The position numbers and the translations under genes were made by a program. Shown here in pieces: positions 1 to 6,630 of a stretch of DNA of 39,672 nucleotides. This stretch comes from an uncultured Chlorobiaceae bacterium (GTDB taxonomy: Bacteria; Bacteroidota; Chlorobiia; Chlorobiales; Chlorobiaceae). Where the stretch lies: assembly GCA_903994635.1 (NCBI GenBank), contig CAJEXQ010000018.1, positions 1-39,672 of the forward strand, in the 5' to 3' direction. The notes beneath the pieces were generated by a model. It was not told the origin of the DNA. It was given only the letters and a program-made list of their open reading frames with translations, and did no database searches. Within the stretch, counting starts at the first letter, position 1, and every line of letters begins with the position of its first letter.

Positions 1-30
1 CATACGTGCACGTTAAAAAGTAAGAAAAAT

Positions 31-55
31 GCACGATTTTGCTTGGAAATCGTGC
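31..55. other. Short perfect hairpin near the window start
   Basis: A 9-bp perfect inverted repeat (GCACGATTT at 31-39 pairing with AAATCGTGC at 47-55) with a 7-nt loop. Read on the minus strand it is followed by a T-rich run, which would suit a terminator for leftward transcription, but no minus-strand gene is visible just to its right. Role unknown. Confidence 0.3.
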
Positions 56-158
56 CTGCGCGGTGATGTTTTTCGTTAATGTGTGCGCTTTATCCTACTT
101 TCAGGATATTACAGCCTGTAGGCAGCGGTTTTTTTCAAAACAGTTAGATTTCCCCCCA

Positions 159-743
159 ATGAAAAAAAGACATTCCATTTTTTGCGCAATGCTTACTGCC
201 AGCATGATAACAGCTCCGGCATACGCAGCTAGCCCCTATGTCAGCAGCAATTTTGGTGGAACATGGTTTAATAACAGCGGCCCGGCAGCATCAGACCATA
301 CAATCGTTGCAGGCCTTAATGTGACAGGTGCCATCGGCATGACATTTGACAATTTCCGACTTGAGGCGGAAGTTGGCGGGCAATCAAATATTGATCCGTT
401 AATCTCAGGTGTTTTTGGCATTTCCAGCTCTATGTCCGTAACATCACTTCTGGTCAATGGATATTATGATATCAAGGGTGGCGGCCTGGAGCCTTATCTA
501 ACCATAGGGGTCGGACCGACCTGGGTCGACATAGACAACTCTATTTTTTCGAAACAATACTCTGCCAAATATACCACGCTTGGTTATCAAGTAGGTGCTG
601 GTGTTGCCATTCCATTAAGTAATTACTTCGCAATTGATGCACGCTACCGCTATTTTGGAACAGGCACCATTACCGACAATACAAACGGAAATTTAAAAAT
701 AGCAAGCCACAGCGCCCTTTTTGGCCTCAGATACGAATTCTGA
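159..743 (+). CDS. Outer-membrane beta-barrel protein (OmpX/opacity-like)
   Basis: A 194-residue protein starting with a clear signal peptide: a positively charged start (MKKRH), a hydrophobic core, and a likely AYA cleavage site near residue 23. The rest alternates polar and hydrophobic residues in short strands (for example EPYLTIGVGPTW and FAIDARYRYFG) and ends in LFGLRYEF, with the terminal Phe typical of BAM-assembled barrels. The length suits a small 8-strand barrel of the OmpX/opacity type. I chose the ATG at 159 because an in-frame TTG at 39 would put 40 non-signal residues ahead of the signal peptide. No good Shine-Dalgarno site precedes it. The gene is probably monocistronic. The fold is well supported; any ligand or adhesion role is unknown. 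Confidence 0.75.
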   Translation: MKKRHSIFCAMLTASMITAPAYAASPYVSSNFGGTWFNNSGPAASDHTIVAGLNVTGAIGMTFDNFRLEAEVGGQSNIDPLISGVFGISSSMSVTSLLVNGYYDIKGGGLEPYLTIGVGPTWVDIDNSIFSKQYSAKYTTLGYQVGAGVAIPLSNYFAIDARYRYFGTGTITDNTNGNLKIASHSALFGLRYEF

Positions 744-802
744 TTTTTCGTTTTCATCAGTAGGATAAACGAACAGAAATAACCCCTTTGGATAATTGAC
801 TC

Positions 803-839
803 CTGAAATCGGAGGGTATCCACTGCCCTCCGATTTCGG
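803..839. terminator. Strong hairpin after the barrel gene, no U-tract
   Basis: A 12-bp perfect stem (GAAATCGGAGGG at 805-816, CCCTCCGATTTC at 826-837) with a 9-nt loop, extended by a G-U and a C-G pair. It lies 60 nt past the barrel gene stop and before the dehydrogenase remnant. Neither strand has a T-run after it, so it is not a textbook intrinsic terminator. It could be a structural terminator or a mobile palindrome. Confidence 0.4.
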
Positions 840-917
840 ACATACTTGTTCTGCCGGAATCTTTGGCAAAATGCTTTCCGTCCAGGGGTTTCAGCTCCAC
901 CGCTTTGCGGAGAGCTC

Positions 918-1281
918 AAATCGGTATTTTTCTGTTGCCAGGCGGTGCTGCCAGGCATGATCGAGAGGAGGTTGGGATGCATCATTGCCATTTCAAGCAC
1001 TCTTTCGCGTCACTCATCGCCGGGTTTCATTGCCCACTCCACGGCGAAATCGGGTCTTGATGCCTTCGTCCGCTCTCTTGCAGAAGAGGTTGGGCCCTTC
1101 GGCATACGCGTCAACGTGGTTGCCCGAAGAACAGAAGGCGATGATGGCGGATATGGCCCCCCTGAAGCGGGTTGCCCTCCCTGAAGATGTAGCCGGAGCC
1201 GTGCTTGCAATGGCTTCTGACCACAACCGGTTTGTGACTGGCTGCTATATCCCTGTCTCGGGCGGGATGCTGATGCTGTGA
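918..1281 (+). pseudogene. Short-chain dehydrogenase/reductase remnant, N-truncated and frameshifted
   Basis: The C-terminal half of an SDR-family oxidoreductase in two frames. Frame one (918 to about 1119) carries the Ser region (IIAISSTLS), the region of the YxxxK site (AHSTAKSGLDAFV, with His where classical SDRs have Tyr) and GIRVNVV. Frame two (from about 1120) continues with LPEEQKAMMADM, the RVALPEDVAGAVLAM helix and the family end TGCYIPVSGGML. The residues expected between RVNVV and LPEEQ (the APG...T loop) are gone, so an internal deletion both removed them and shifted the frame. The N-terminal Rossmann nucleotide-binding half is absent. The gene is non-functional. His at the Tyr position may be native to the subfamily or a mutation. 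Confidence 0.75.
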
Positions 1282-1301
1282 TGGCCTATCACTCTCCCGT
1301 A

Positions 1302-1323
1302 CTCGAAGAAGCGCTTCTTTGAG
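1302..1323. repeat. 22-nt near-perfect palindrome
   Basis: The core AAGAAGCGCTTCTT is a perfect 14-nt palindrome, extended by one G-T position and a 3-bp CTC/GAG match. It sits just past the dehydrogenase remnant in a gene-free gap (1282-1503). It could be a protein-binding site or part of a decayed repeat. I see nothing else in this gap. Confidence 0.4.
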
Positions 1324-1503
1324 CACGGGGCATTGCTCACGATAGTGTCAGTCAACAAGCCAATAATTTGTTCAGCGCATTGCGAGAGACGCGAAGCTAT
1401 GGAATGTCAATTTCGCAATGGAAGATTATTTGCACAACACCTGCATAAAAGGTAAACTTCCGAAGAATAGCCTGATTTTACAGTAATCAACAAGCGGGGT
1501 GAG

Positions 1504-1902
1504 ATGATGAAAGCCGTGGTTATACTCAAGAGTGGGGTTGCCCCTTTACGCAGGAGAACTGCGCTGCCGCAGATTAACCCTCGGTCTGAATTGCGGAAAA
1601 TCAATGAGATGAAAATCCGTGATTTTGCCAAGCTCTTGCCTGGATGGGATGGTTATGGCGTGTTGCCGATACCTGGCGTTGTGATGACAAGAGCACTCGC
1701 TGTCATCAGTAAACTGAAGGAGCAACCTTTATACGTTTTTCCATCCGCAAGAGAGACGATTCAGTTTGAGTATGATATTGCTGATACATCATTGGAAATA
1801 GAGATTGGCGAGAAGAGCGTGGAATTTTTGTCTGTTGAAGGAAATGTTACGGATGAGTGGGTCAGTTCTGACATCAACGATCTCTTTCGTGTCATTGACT
1901 GA
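1504..1902 (+). CDS. Conserved hypothetical protein with GWDGYG motif
   Basis: A 132-residue soluble protein. Its hallmark is LLPGWDGYGVLPIP near residues 47-60, followed by a helix (ALAVISKL), a PLYVFPSARETIQFEY strand region and an acidic LEIEIGEKSVEFL segment. Small proteins with a GWDG motif and this order of elements recur next to a partner such as the gene that follows, so this is likely the first of a two-gene unit. The start at 1504 follows a GGGGTGAG stretch; an ATG at 1507 is equally possible. No catalytic motif is recognised. A TA-like role is a guess from the neighbourhood. Confidence 0.6.
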   Translation: MMKAVVILKSGVAPLRRRTALPQINPRSELRKINEMKIRDFAKLLPGWDGYGVLPIPGVVMTRALAVISKLKEQPLYVFPSARETIQFEYDIADTSLEIEIGEKSVEFLSVEGNVTDEWVSSDINDLFRVID

Positions 1903-1926
1903 GTTCCACTCGAAAGCCAAGATTTT

Positions 1927-2253
1927 ATGAATCCTGAACGTATTGAAAGCGGAGAGGTTTTGTTCAGAGCTGTTCAGCAGCATCCTGATCTTTGGAGAGG
2001 CGACAGGCCGTCCTCTTTGCTCTTCAGAAATACTGCAGGGGTGTCGGTGGACAGAGATGGAGAGCGTTCAGAAGCGGATATTTGTGAATTTATACAGTCC
2101 AATCTGTCGGTATACAGATTGAAAGCTGTGGTGTCCGTAACAGCCGCAGGATGTCAGGATATTGGTGTTCTTGCCATTCCAAAACGCGGCCATTTCTTCC
2201 CGTCAACTTTTCCGCACCGCTTCAAGGCCAGTTCATCAACCACTCTTATATGA
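1927..2253 (+). CDS. Conserved hypothetical protein, probably C-truncated
   Basis: A 108-residue ORF starting 24 nt after the GWDG gene, likely cotranscribed with it. The conserved-looking part is about residues 1-85: LFRAVQQHPDLW, RPSSLLFRN, then GVSVDRDGERSEADI, a pattern I associate with a conserved family paired with GWDG proteins. From about residue 86 the reading enters a 31-nt sequence that is repeated at 3735-3765 behind another broken gene. The natural C-terminus therefore seems to have been replaced. It may be a dead remnant. Function unknown. Confidence 0.5.
   Translation: MNPERIESGEVLFRAVQQHPDLWRGDRPSSLLFRNTAGVSVDRDGERSEADICEFIQSNLSVYRLKAVVSVTAAGCQDIGVLAIPKRGHFFPSTFPHRFKASSSTTLI
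2183..2213. repeat. 31-nt junction repeat, copy 1
   Basis: This segment matches 3735-3765 at about 28 of 31 positions; the shared core is CATTTCTT followed by CCGTCAACTTT. In both places it starts where the upstream coding family stops. It looks like a recombination joint or the edge of a mobile sequence. Confidence 0.55.
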
Positions 2254-2354
2254 TATTGTGCCTTTCTTTGCCGCTATTTATGCACGGCTTACCATTATTT
2301 TCTGATATAAAAGTGCAATTATAGCGGTAATATCCCTTCTGTGAGAAAAATAGG

Positions 2355-2417
2355 TTTCGTCGTATCGGGTTATGCAAACATGCCTGATGGGGTTTGAACG
2401 ATGTCATTATCAAATGT
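2355..2417 (+). pseudogene. Small remnant of an AlbA_2/HATPase_c_4 regulator (copy 1)
   Basis: Translated here the sequence reads FRRIGLCKHA, stop, WGLNDVIIKC. It lines up with FRRIGLSENAGWGLSDVIANW in the larger remnant at 5682-6257: same spacing, with one Gly codon turned into TGA. About 20 codons survive. The flanks do not match the family. Confidence 0.6.
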
Positions 2418-2501
2418 GATTTTGTGCATCATGCGCTCCTTTTTCGGAAAGTAATTTTTTTTGAATAGTTCCCATAAATGCTAACTTCGAGAGTGTGGGC
2501 C

Positions 2502-2822
2502 ATGAACTATGAACTTGAATATTTCCACCCTCGAATTAAAGAGGAGATTAACCGTTGGCCGAAAAGTACACTGGCGGACTATAAACGGTTGGCAGGACTG
2601 TTGATCGAGTTTGGGCCAAACATGAGAATGCCGCACTCAAAAGCTATGGGGCACGGGCTCTTTGAACTGAGAGCCAGAGGAAAAGATGGCATCGGGAGAG
2701 CTTTTTTCTGTTACATGAGGAACAAACGGATTGTGATTCTGCACGCATTTATAAAAAAAACACAAACCACACCTCAACGAGAACTGGACATTGCATATAA
2801 ACGAATGAACGAGGTCAAATAA
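2502..2822 (+). CDS. HigB/RelE-superfamily toxin (phage Gp49-like)
   Basis: A 106-residue basic protein of the Gp49-like (COG4679) branch of the RelE/HigB toxins, which are ribosome-dependent or free mRNA interferases. Family features seen: an N-terminal helix pair (IKEEINRWPKSTLADYKRLAGLL), the PHSKAMGHGLFELRARG strand, then GRAFFCYMRNKRIVILHAFIKKTQTTP, whose HAFxKK.xxTP is the usual active-site region. I prefer the ATG at 2502 (MNYELEYF); an in-frame ATG at 2478 adds eight atypical residues. Its TAA stop overlaps the ATG of the next gene by one base (TAATG), the toxin-first order of higBA operons. It appears intact. Confidence 0.85.
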   Translation: MNYELEYFHPRIKEEINRWPKSTLADYKRLAGLLIEFGPNMRMPHSKAMGHGLFELRARGKDGIGRAFFCYMRNKRIVILHAFIKKTQTTPQRELDIAYKRMNEVK

Positions 2823-3196
2823 TGGATAATCTCAAATACCAGCCAGTGCCGTACAACCACGAGGAGGAGCTTCGTGAATCAATGAAAGACGAGGAGTTTC
2901 GGAGGGCATACGATGCCCTGGAACCAAAGTATGCACTGATCAGGGAGTTACTTTTGGCACGTCGGCAAGCTGGTATGACTCAGTCGGCTATTGCCGAAAA
3001 GATTGGGACAACAAAAAGTGCAGTTTCCAGGCTGGAATCGTCCGGTAAACACAGTCCTTCCATTTCCTCACTCAGGAAATATGCTGAAGCTGTCGGCTGT
3101 GAACTGGAAATTAAGCTGATTCCAAAAAAGCCGACAGAGCAGAGTGAGCGAATAGTTGGTTTACCACATCCATCGAACGACAAAGAGCCCTCTTGA
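2822..3196 (+). CDS. HigA-type antitoxin, XRE helix-turn-helix
   Basis: A 124-residue partner of the upstream toxin. An N-terminal acidic/helical segment is followed by a Cro/C1-type HTH at about residues 38-92 (RRQAGMTQSAIAEKIGTTKSAVSRLES ... PSISSLRKYAEAVG). Such proteins neutralise the toxin by binding it and repress their own promoter. The start codon overlaps the toxin stop. The tail after about residue 105 is low-complexity and polar (KKPTEQSERIV) and may be extended by readthrough into remnant DNA, since a half toxin begins exactly here. Confidence 0.85.
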   Translation: MDNLKYQPVPYNHEEELRESMKDEEFRRAYDALEPKYALIRELLLARRQAGMTQSAIAEKIGTTKSAVSRLESSGKHSPSISSLRKYAEAVGCELEIKLIPKKPTEQSERIVGLPHPSNDKEPS

Positions 3197-3345
3197 CTGT
3201 TGCACGAGCGGCTACATATTTGGAGCGTGTTGTGCAGGGAAATCATTCAAATGTTTTTCCAATTGGATCGGGTTTATCAGAGAACAAGCTTGATTATGGT
3301 CCGGGTTACAGAATTTATTACGCTAAAGAAGAGGACACAGAAATA
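3196..3345 (+). pseudogene. C-terminal part of a second HigB-type toxin (COG3657-like)
   Basis: Frame from about 3196 gives TVARAATYLERVVQGN, then PIGSGLSENKLDYGPG and YRIYYAKEED. This is the signature of the COG3657 killer toxins (a GN..DV.PVG.GVSELR..YGPGYRVYY pattern). The N-terminal 30-40 residues and the final LLCGGDKSTQ-type segment are missing. The ORF then crosses into the tail of an unrelated regulator at 3343. No start codon or RBS is associated. Clearly a fragment. Confidence 0.65.
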
Positions 3346-3397
3346 CCGTTTAACAGATAATGGTCGGCAATTACGGGAAAGGCTGTCAGGGGTGAAA
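3343..3397 (+). pseudogene. Tail of an AlbA_2-type regulator joined to the toxin fragment
   Basis: In the frame ending at the TGA at 3398-3400 this reads TQKYRLTDNGRQLRERLSG. It matches the last residues of the regulator remnant at 5682-6257 (TQKYQLTDKGRQLRERLSL). The DNA GACACAGAAATACC is identical in both places and lies exactly at the joint with the HigB fragment, so the chimera probably formed by recombination at or near this shared stretch. Confidence 0.6.
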
Positions 3398-3464
3398 TGA
3401 TTGCGTCACTCGATGCCGAAAGCGATTTCCAGAGAAAAATCATGAAAAAGGTTCAGCGGAACTG

Positions 3465-3585
3465 ATACCAAAAGCGCAATCATTTGCACCGCAGTATTGT
3501 TCGTAGGGAAGATTGCGATATTCAATTTATTCAACACAGAGGAGATATTATGCCGTTACCCGTCAACACCCCAAGCGTTAAGCCC
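3465..3585 (+). repeat. About 120-bp direct repeat, copy A
   Basis: Closely similar to 4991-5107. Shared blocks include ACCGCAGTATTGTT, then CAGAGGAGATATTATGCCGT and CGTCAACACCCCAAGCG. It holds a good RBS (GAGGAG) and the start of a small ORF (MPLPVNTPS) that stops after 16 codons here. A further partial match (CACTC.ATGCCGAAAGCGAT) lies upstream at about 3406-3427. It looks like the 5' end of one gene present twice. Confidence 0.7.
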
Positions 3586-3658
3586 ATCCATAGCAATTAA
3601 TTTCGCGGGTTTTGTATGGTGGTGGATTTATGGAATCAAGGAGACAAACGAGAACCCT

Positions 3659-3737
3659 ATGAACAACATCTCGATCAATATTATTGAGGTAGTAAGTTGG
3701 GACGAATTCAGGAGCCTGACTGATACTTGGGTTGAAC
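3659..3737 (+). pseudogene. FRG-domain protein stub (N-terminus only)
   Basis: From an ATG at 3659 with AAGGAG at 3638-3643, the reading is MNNISINIIEVVSWDEFRSL and then TDTWVER. The pattern of a strand followed by SW(D/E)xFxxL is how FRG-domain proteins (named for a conserved FRGQ motif) begin. The domain breaks off where the 31-nt junction repeat starts, before the FRG motif. A weak but specific resemblance; a chance ORF is possible. Confidence 0.4.
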
Positions 3738-3765
3738 GCGGGCATTTCTTTCCGTCAACTTTACC
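3735..3765. repeat. 31-nt junction repeat, copy 2
   Basis: Second copy of the sequence at 2183-2213, directly after the FRG stub. From here to 3985 I see no gene: only a TTTTTTGTATATTAACAG stretch that could hold promoter elements for the nuclease gene. Confidence 0.55.
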
Positions 3766-3985
3766 ATACTCTTTGCCTGGCGTGAGTGAGTGCAGATTTA
3801 TGGATTGAACAGGCAATACGTTCCTGCTGTCCCACCCTGTTTTTTGTATATTAACAGTGTAATGCTGGCGCTCATCCGTTGAGGTCTTCAGTGCCAGTCA
3901 GCAACCCAAAGGTCATCAGTTATCAGGGTGTTTATGGTTTTATGATGAACAGCAAACGTTCATCGTCACGCAAGTTTACCAGCTT

Positions 3986-4933
3986 ATGAGCAAAACAAGA
4001 AAACTGATCACCTTCGACTGGGCCATAAAACGCCTGCTACGGAGCAAAGCCAACTTCGGGATTCTGGAAGGCTTTTTAAGCGAGCTGCTGAAAGAGGAAA
4101 TCGTCATCCTGGATCTCATTGAAAGTGAGAGCAACAAAGATGATAAACTCGACAAATTTAATCGGGTCGATCTCAGGGTACGCAACCAGAAACAGGAGAT
4201 CATCATCATAGAGATACAGTATGATCGGGAGTATGACTACCTGCAGCGTCTCTTTTATGGCGTTTCCAAAACGGTGATTGAGGGGATGAAAGAGAAGCAA
4301 CCCTATGCAGGGATAACCAAAGTCATATCAATAAACATTCTCTATTTTGATCTGGGCATTGGCGACGATTACATCTACCATGGCACCACCCGCTTTATAG
4401 GCATGCATAATCATGATCTTCTGGGACTTAATGAAAAACAAAAGCAACTGTTCCGGAAAGAGAGTGTCGAGGCACTTTACCCTGAATATTACCTGATCAA
4501 AATCAATCGCTTTAACGACATTGCCAGAGACAGGCTTGATGAGTGGATCTACTTTCTGAAAAATGAAGAGATTAAAGAGAGCTTCACGGCAAAAGGGCTG
4601 AAAGAGGCGGAAGAGAAGTTGAGCATCATGAAGTTGCCGGAAGGGGAGCGAAAAGCTTATGAACAGTACCAGGATGATTTGCGCTACCAGGCAAGCATGT
4701 TTGAGTCATCATACGGTGATGGCTATTACTCCGGCAAAGAAGAGGGCAAGGAAGAAGGTATTGTGGTAGGTATTGAAATTGGTAAAGAACAAGGTGTAGC
4801 ACAAGGTGCCGAGGAAACAACCAGAACGATCGCCTTAAAGCTGATAGAACAGGGCGCGGCGATTGAAATCATCAAAGCGGTGACAGGGTTAAGCGTTACA
4901 GCGATAGAAGATCTTGTGGGGAGCGTAGGATAA
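3986..4933 (+). CDS. Rpn-family PD-(D/E)XK nuclease / transposase-like protein
   Basis: A 315-residue intact protein of the Rpn (recombination-promoting nuclease)/PDDEXK_2 family, proteins that nick or cut DNA and are spread as accessory genes. The nuclease core is visible: FDWAIKRLL at the start, an acidic RVDLRV (Asp62) and EIIIIEIQ (Glu76 and Gln78, the ExQ form of the motif) in about residues 55-80. The helical region AYEQYQDDLRY near residues 220-240 is followed by a Gly-rich repeat linker (GKEEGKEEGIVVG) and a C-terminal helical tail (VTGLSVTAIEDLVG), the normal layout. The family can be phase-variable through its tail repeats. Flanked by the two copies of the 120-bp repeat (3465 and 4991), so the whole segment may have moved or duplicated as a unit. 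Confidence 0.85.
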   Translation: MSKTRKLITFDWAIKRLLRSKANFGILEGFLSELLKEEIVILDLIESESNKDDKLDKFNRVDLRVRNQKQEIIIIEIQYDREYDYLQRLFYGVSKTVIEGMKEKQPYAGITKVISINILYFDLGIGDDYIYHGTTRFIGMHNHDLLGLNEKQKQLFRKESVEALYPEYYLIKINRFNDIARDRLDEWIYFLKNEEIKESFTAKGLKEAEEKLSIMKLPEGERKAYEQYQDDLRYQASMFESSYGDGYYSGKEEGKEEGIVVGIEIGKEQGVAQGAEETTRTIALKLIEQGAAIEIIKAVTGLSVTAIEDLVGSVG

Positions 4934-4990
4934 TGTTTTAATCTCTCAGGGTTGAACTTTCCCATCGCTTGCGGGGTGGAGCTTCACTCA

Positions 4991-5107
4991 ATACCGAAAG
5001 CGATCATTTGTACCGCAGTATTGTTGCATGGATGATTGTGATACTCAATTCATTCAAAACAGAGGAGATATTATGCCGTTATCCGTCAACACCCCAAGCG
5101 CTAACCC
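4991..5107 (+). repeat. About 120-bp direct repeat, copy B
   Basis: Counterpart of 3465-3585, same orientation, with a 2-nt indel near the left end. Together the copies bracket the Rpn nuclease gene. The RBS-ATG block is best conserved, and here the small ORF continues past the repeat. Confidence 0.7.
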
Positions 5108-5246
5108 CTTGACACGCCGTGCCATAAAGAGGGTTGTCAAGCAATCGACGGGCAAGGAGCCACTGTCGTCACTGACGGTGGGTTGCTTGACTGGCGACCT
5201 TTATGATTTGCTCAACAGCCTTACTCTGCTGATAACGATACACTGA
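5073..5246 (+). pseudogene. 5' end of an unidentified small gene, interrupted
   Basis: Starts in repeat B with AGAGGAGAT ahead of the ATG: MPLSVNTPSANPLTRRAIKR, then VVKQSTGKEPLSSLTV. The basic, Ser/Thr-rich N-terminus looks like a genuine small-protein start. From about 5190 the frame runs antisense through the end of the opposite-strand toxin fragment, so the gene appears cut by a junction at about 5190-5240. Not recognised. Confidence 0.35.
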
Positions 5247-5387
5247 TAACCCGGAGGCTTCAGTAATATCTTCAAGTGAACCACAAGCCTCAAGAGCAGC
5301 AATTATTTGGCGCAATTTCAATAAAATACGATCATCTCGAATTTTCTGGGTATCTTTTACAAAACGCTTACTGATTACTAACTTCAT
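5169..5387 (-). pseudogene. RelE/ParE-type toxin, C-terminally truncated
   Basis: The first 50 or so residues (MKLVISKRFVKDTQKIRDDR ... LLKLRQIIAALEACGSLEDI, then ASGLSVYRY) are a standard RelE-superfamily toxin N-terminus. Intact relatives continue with a RIRIGDYRIG-type strand and end in a LHRxxIYRYFP-type segment that carries catalytic residues. Here the frame leaves the family right after VYRY (about 5236) and runs into unrelated sequence. The toxin should be dead. Its ATG overlaps the upstream antitoxin stop by 4 nt. Confidence 0.75.
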
Positions 5388-5602
5388 TGTGGTAAGCTGG
5401 CAAGAAAGGCGTTTTTTTCATCGTCGGTTAAAAAATCATCCTCATCTTTGGCTTCACGGCACGCTTCATACAATGCCAATGTTTCAAGCCTGTCTGCTTC
5501 TTTATGCAGTAACTTTTGCAAAAAGCGTTGCTGTTCATCATGCAACAATGCGTTATACATTCCATACAATCTTTCGGCTGAGGTGATGGGTACGGTTATC
5601 AT
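5384..5602 (-). CDS. Antitoxin of the RelE-type pair
   Basis: A 72-residue acidic, helical protein (LHDEQQRFLQKLLHKEADRL ... DEDDFLTDDEKNAFLASLPQ), first gene of an antitoxin-toxin operon with an ATGA overlap to the broken toxin. Its position and composition mark it as the antitoxin. I do not see a clear ribbon-helix-helix or HTH. With its toxin truncated it is now an orphan; it could still act in trans against a related toxin. Confidence 0.65.
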   Translation of the reverse strand: MITVPITSAERLYGMYNALLHDEQQRFLQKLLHKEADRLETLALYEACREAKDEDDFLTDDEKNAFLASLPQ

Positions 5603-5604
5603 GC

Positions 5605-5653
5605 TCTATAGTGTTTTCTTACTACTGCAAAATCGAACAATCATCTATAGTGT
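5605..5653 (-). promoter_or_regulatory. Pair of 10-nt direct repeats before the antitoxin gene
   Basis: TCTATAGTGT occurs perfectly at 5605-5614 and 5644-5653, 39 bp apart, just upstream of the minus-strand antitoxin start (5602). On the coding strand these read ACACTATAGA, with TATA-like cores. They suit an autoregulatory operator or promoter of the TA pair. Inferred from position only. Confidence 0.35.
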
Positions 5654-5681
5654 ACATGTTTGATGGAAAAAATGCAATACT

Positions 5682-6257
5682 TTCGAGGATCACACCAGAA
5701 AACCGGAGATCCGCCATTTTACAGATCGCACCATTTTCTGGAACCCCGGTGACGCTTTTGCGAAAGGCAATTTACTGGAGCCAAGGCCGAAAGAGGTTCG
5801 TAACCCCAATATTGCTATTGCCTTCCGTCGGATAGGGTTAAGCGAAAATGCCGGATGGGGCTTGAGCGATGTCATTGCCAACTGGACGAAGCTCGGTCAT
5901 GCCAGACCTGCCATACAGAATGACAAAACAGGCAAGTTTTTTGAAGTTACGTTACTTGACCAGGCTGCGTTACATAGTGTTGCTGAACAGGTAAATGAAG
6001 TAACCGAACAAGTAACCGAACAAGTAAGCAGGTTGCTGAATTGTTTGCTGGAAGGGCCTTTGGGAACCTGGTCTCTCATGCATCGACTGCAATTACAGCA
6101 TCGACCGACATTCCTTTACGACTATCTGCAGCCTGCCCTGGCGGCAAAATTGGTTGCCATGACTCAGCCTGATTCGCCCAGAAGCCCGACACAGAAATAC
6201 CAGTTAACAGACAAGGGACGGCAATTACGGGAAAGGCTGTCATTGGAGATAGTTTAG
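5682..6257 (+). pseudogene. AlbA_2/HATPase_c_4 regulator, 3' part only (copy 2)
   Basis: One open frame with no start codon at its head, beginning near 5682 (FEDHTRKPEIRHF). It holds the late part of the ATPase-like domain (RTIFWNPGDAFAKGNLLEPR, then EVRNPNIAIAFRRIGLSENA and GWGLSDVIANW), a linker of VTEQ repeats at about 5991-6029, and a winged-helix end (TQKYQLTDKGRQLRERL). The family (an N-terminal AlbA_2/Schlafen-like DNA-binding domain, a GHKL-like domain and a wHTH) is a group of putative regulators often carried with R-M and TA genes. The N-terminal 60 percent or more is missing. An ATG at 5862 opens a 131-residue frame that could give a C-terminal fragment. Confidence 0.7.
5991..6029 (+). 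repeat. 12-nt tandem repeat in regulator linker
   Basis: Units of GTAACCGAACAA at 6000-6011 and 6012-6023 with degenerate units on both sides, coding (V-T-E-Q)n between the ATPase-like domain and the winged helix. Compare the unrelated 12-nt unit at the same place in the paralogue (7726-7782). Confidence 0.7.
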
Positions 6258-6521
6258 CTCTGCACCATCGCTTCACTACTTGTATTTCAGGAGTCGCCGG
6301 TTCTTCCAAATGCAGTAATATTTAAGAACAACGGCTTTTCTCTCATTGAATTGTTACAGGATATATTCCATGACGCTGTGCTTCATGAAGGAATTACTGT
6401 ACGTGAACTAATACCCTGCAGATATGTTGTGGGCGAGTTGGGTTTGGTTTGTCAACCTCAACTTCTTGTTCGTCATTGGCAAGAGAAAATCCGTCACTAT
6501 GTCACCGTATTATCGAATTAA
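6258..6521 (+). other. Open 87-codon stretch without a start codon
   Basis: In frame with the preceding remnant after its TAG, this stretch is open to a TAA at 6519-6521 and has protein-like composition (LIELLQDIFHDAVLHEGI, then GLVCQPQLLVRHWQEKIRHY). No ATG is present and no family is recognised. It may be a fragment of another accessory gene or the leader region of the next gene. Confidence 0.25.
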
Positions 6522-6630
6522 GAGAGAAGATTTTGAATTTTACTGAACTTCAAAAATCATTGCCGCAGGTGAATCCCTGACGCTTGAACTTAAAAAATCC
6601 ACCGCTGAAAAAGAGCGTGCTTGTCGGAGT

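Noticed and set aside
3196..3345. Extending HigA to cover this region as one gene
   Set aside because: HigA stops at 3196, and the following sequence in another frame is recognisably a different toxin family.
3497..3808. A 103-codon plus-strand frame as a gene
   Set aside because: It runs through repeat A, an FRG-like stub and the 31-nt junction repeat. Only the stub from 3659 has family resemblance.
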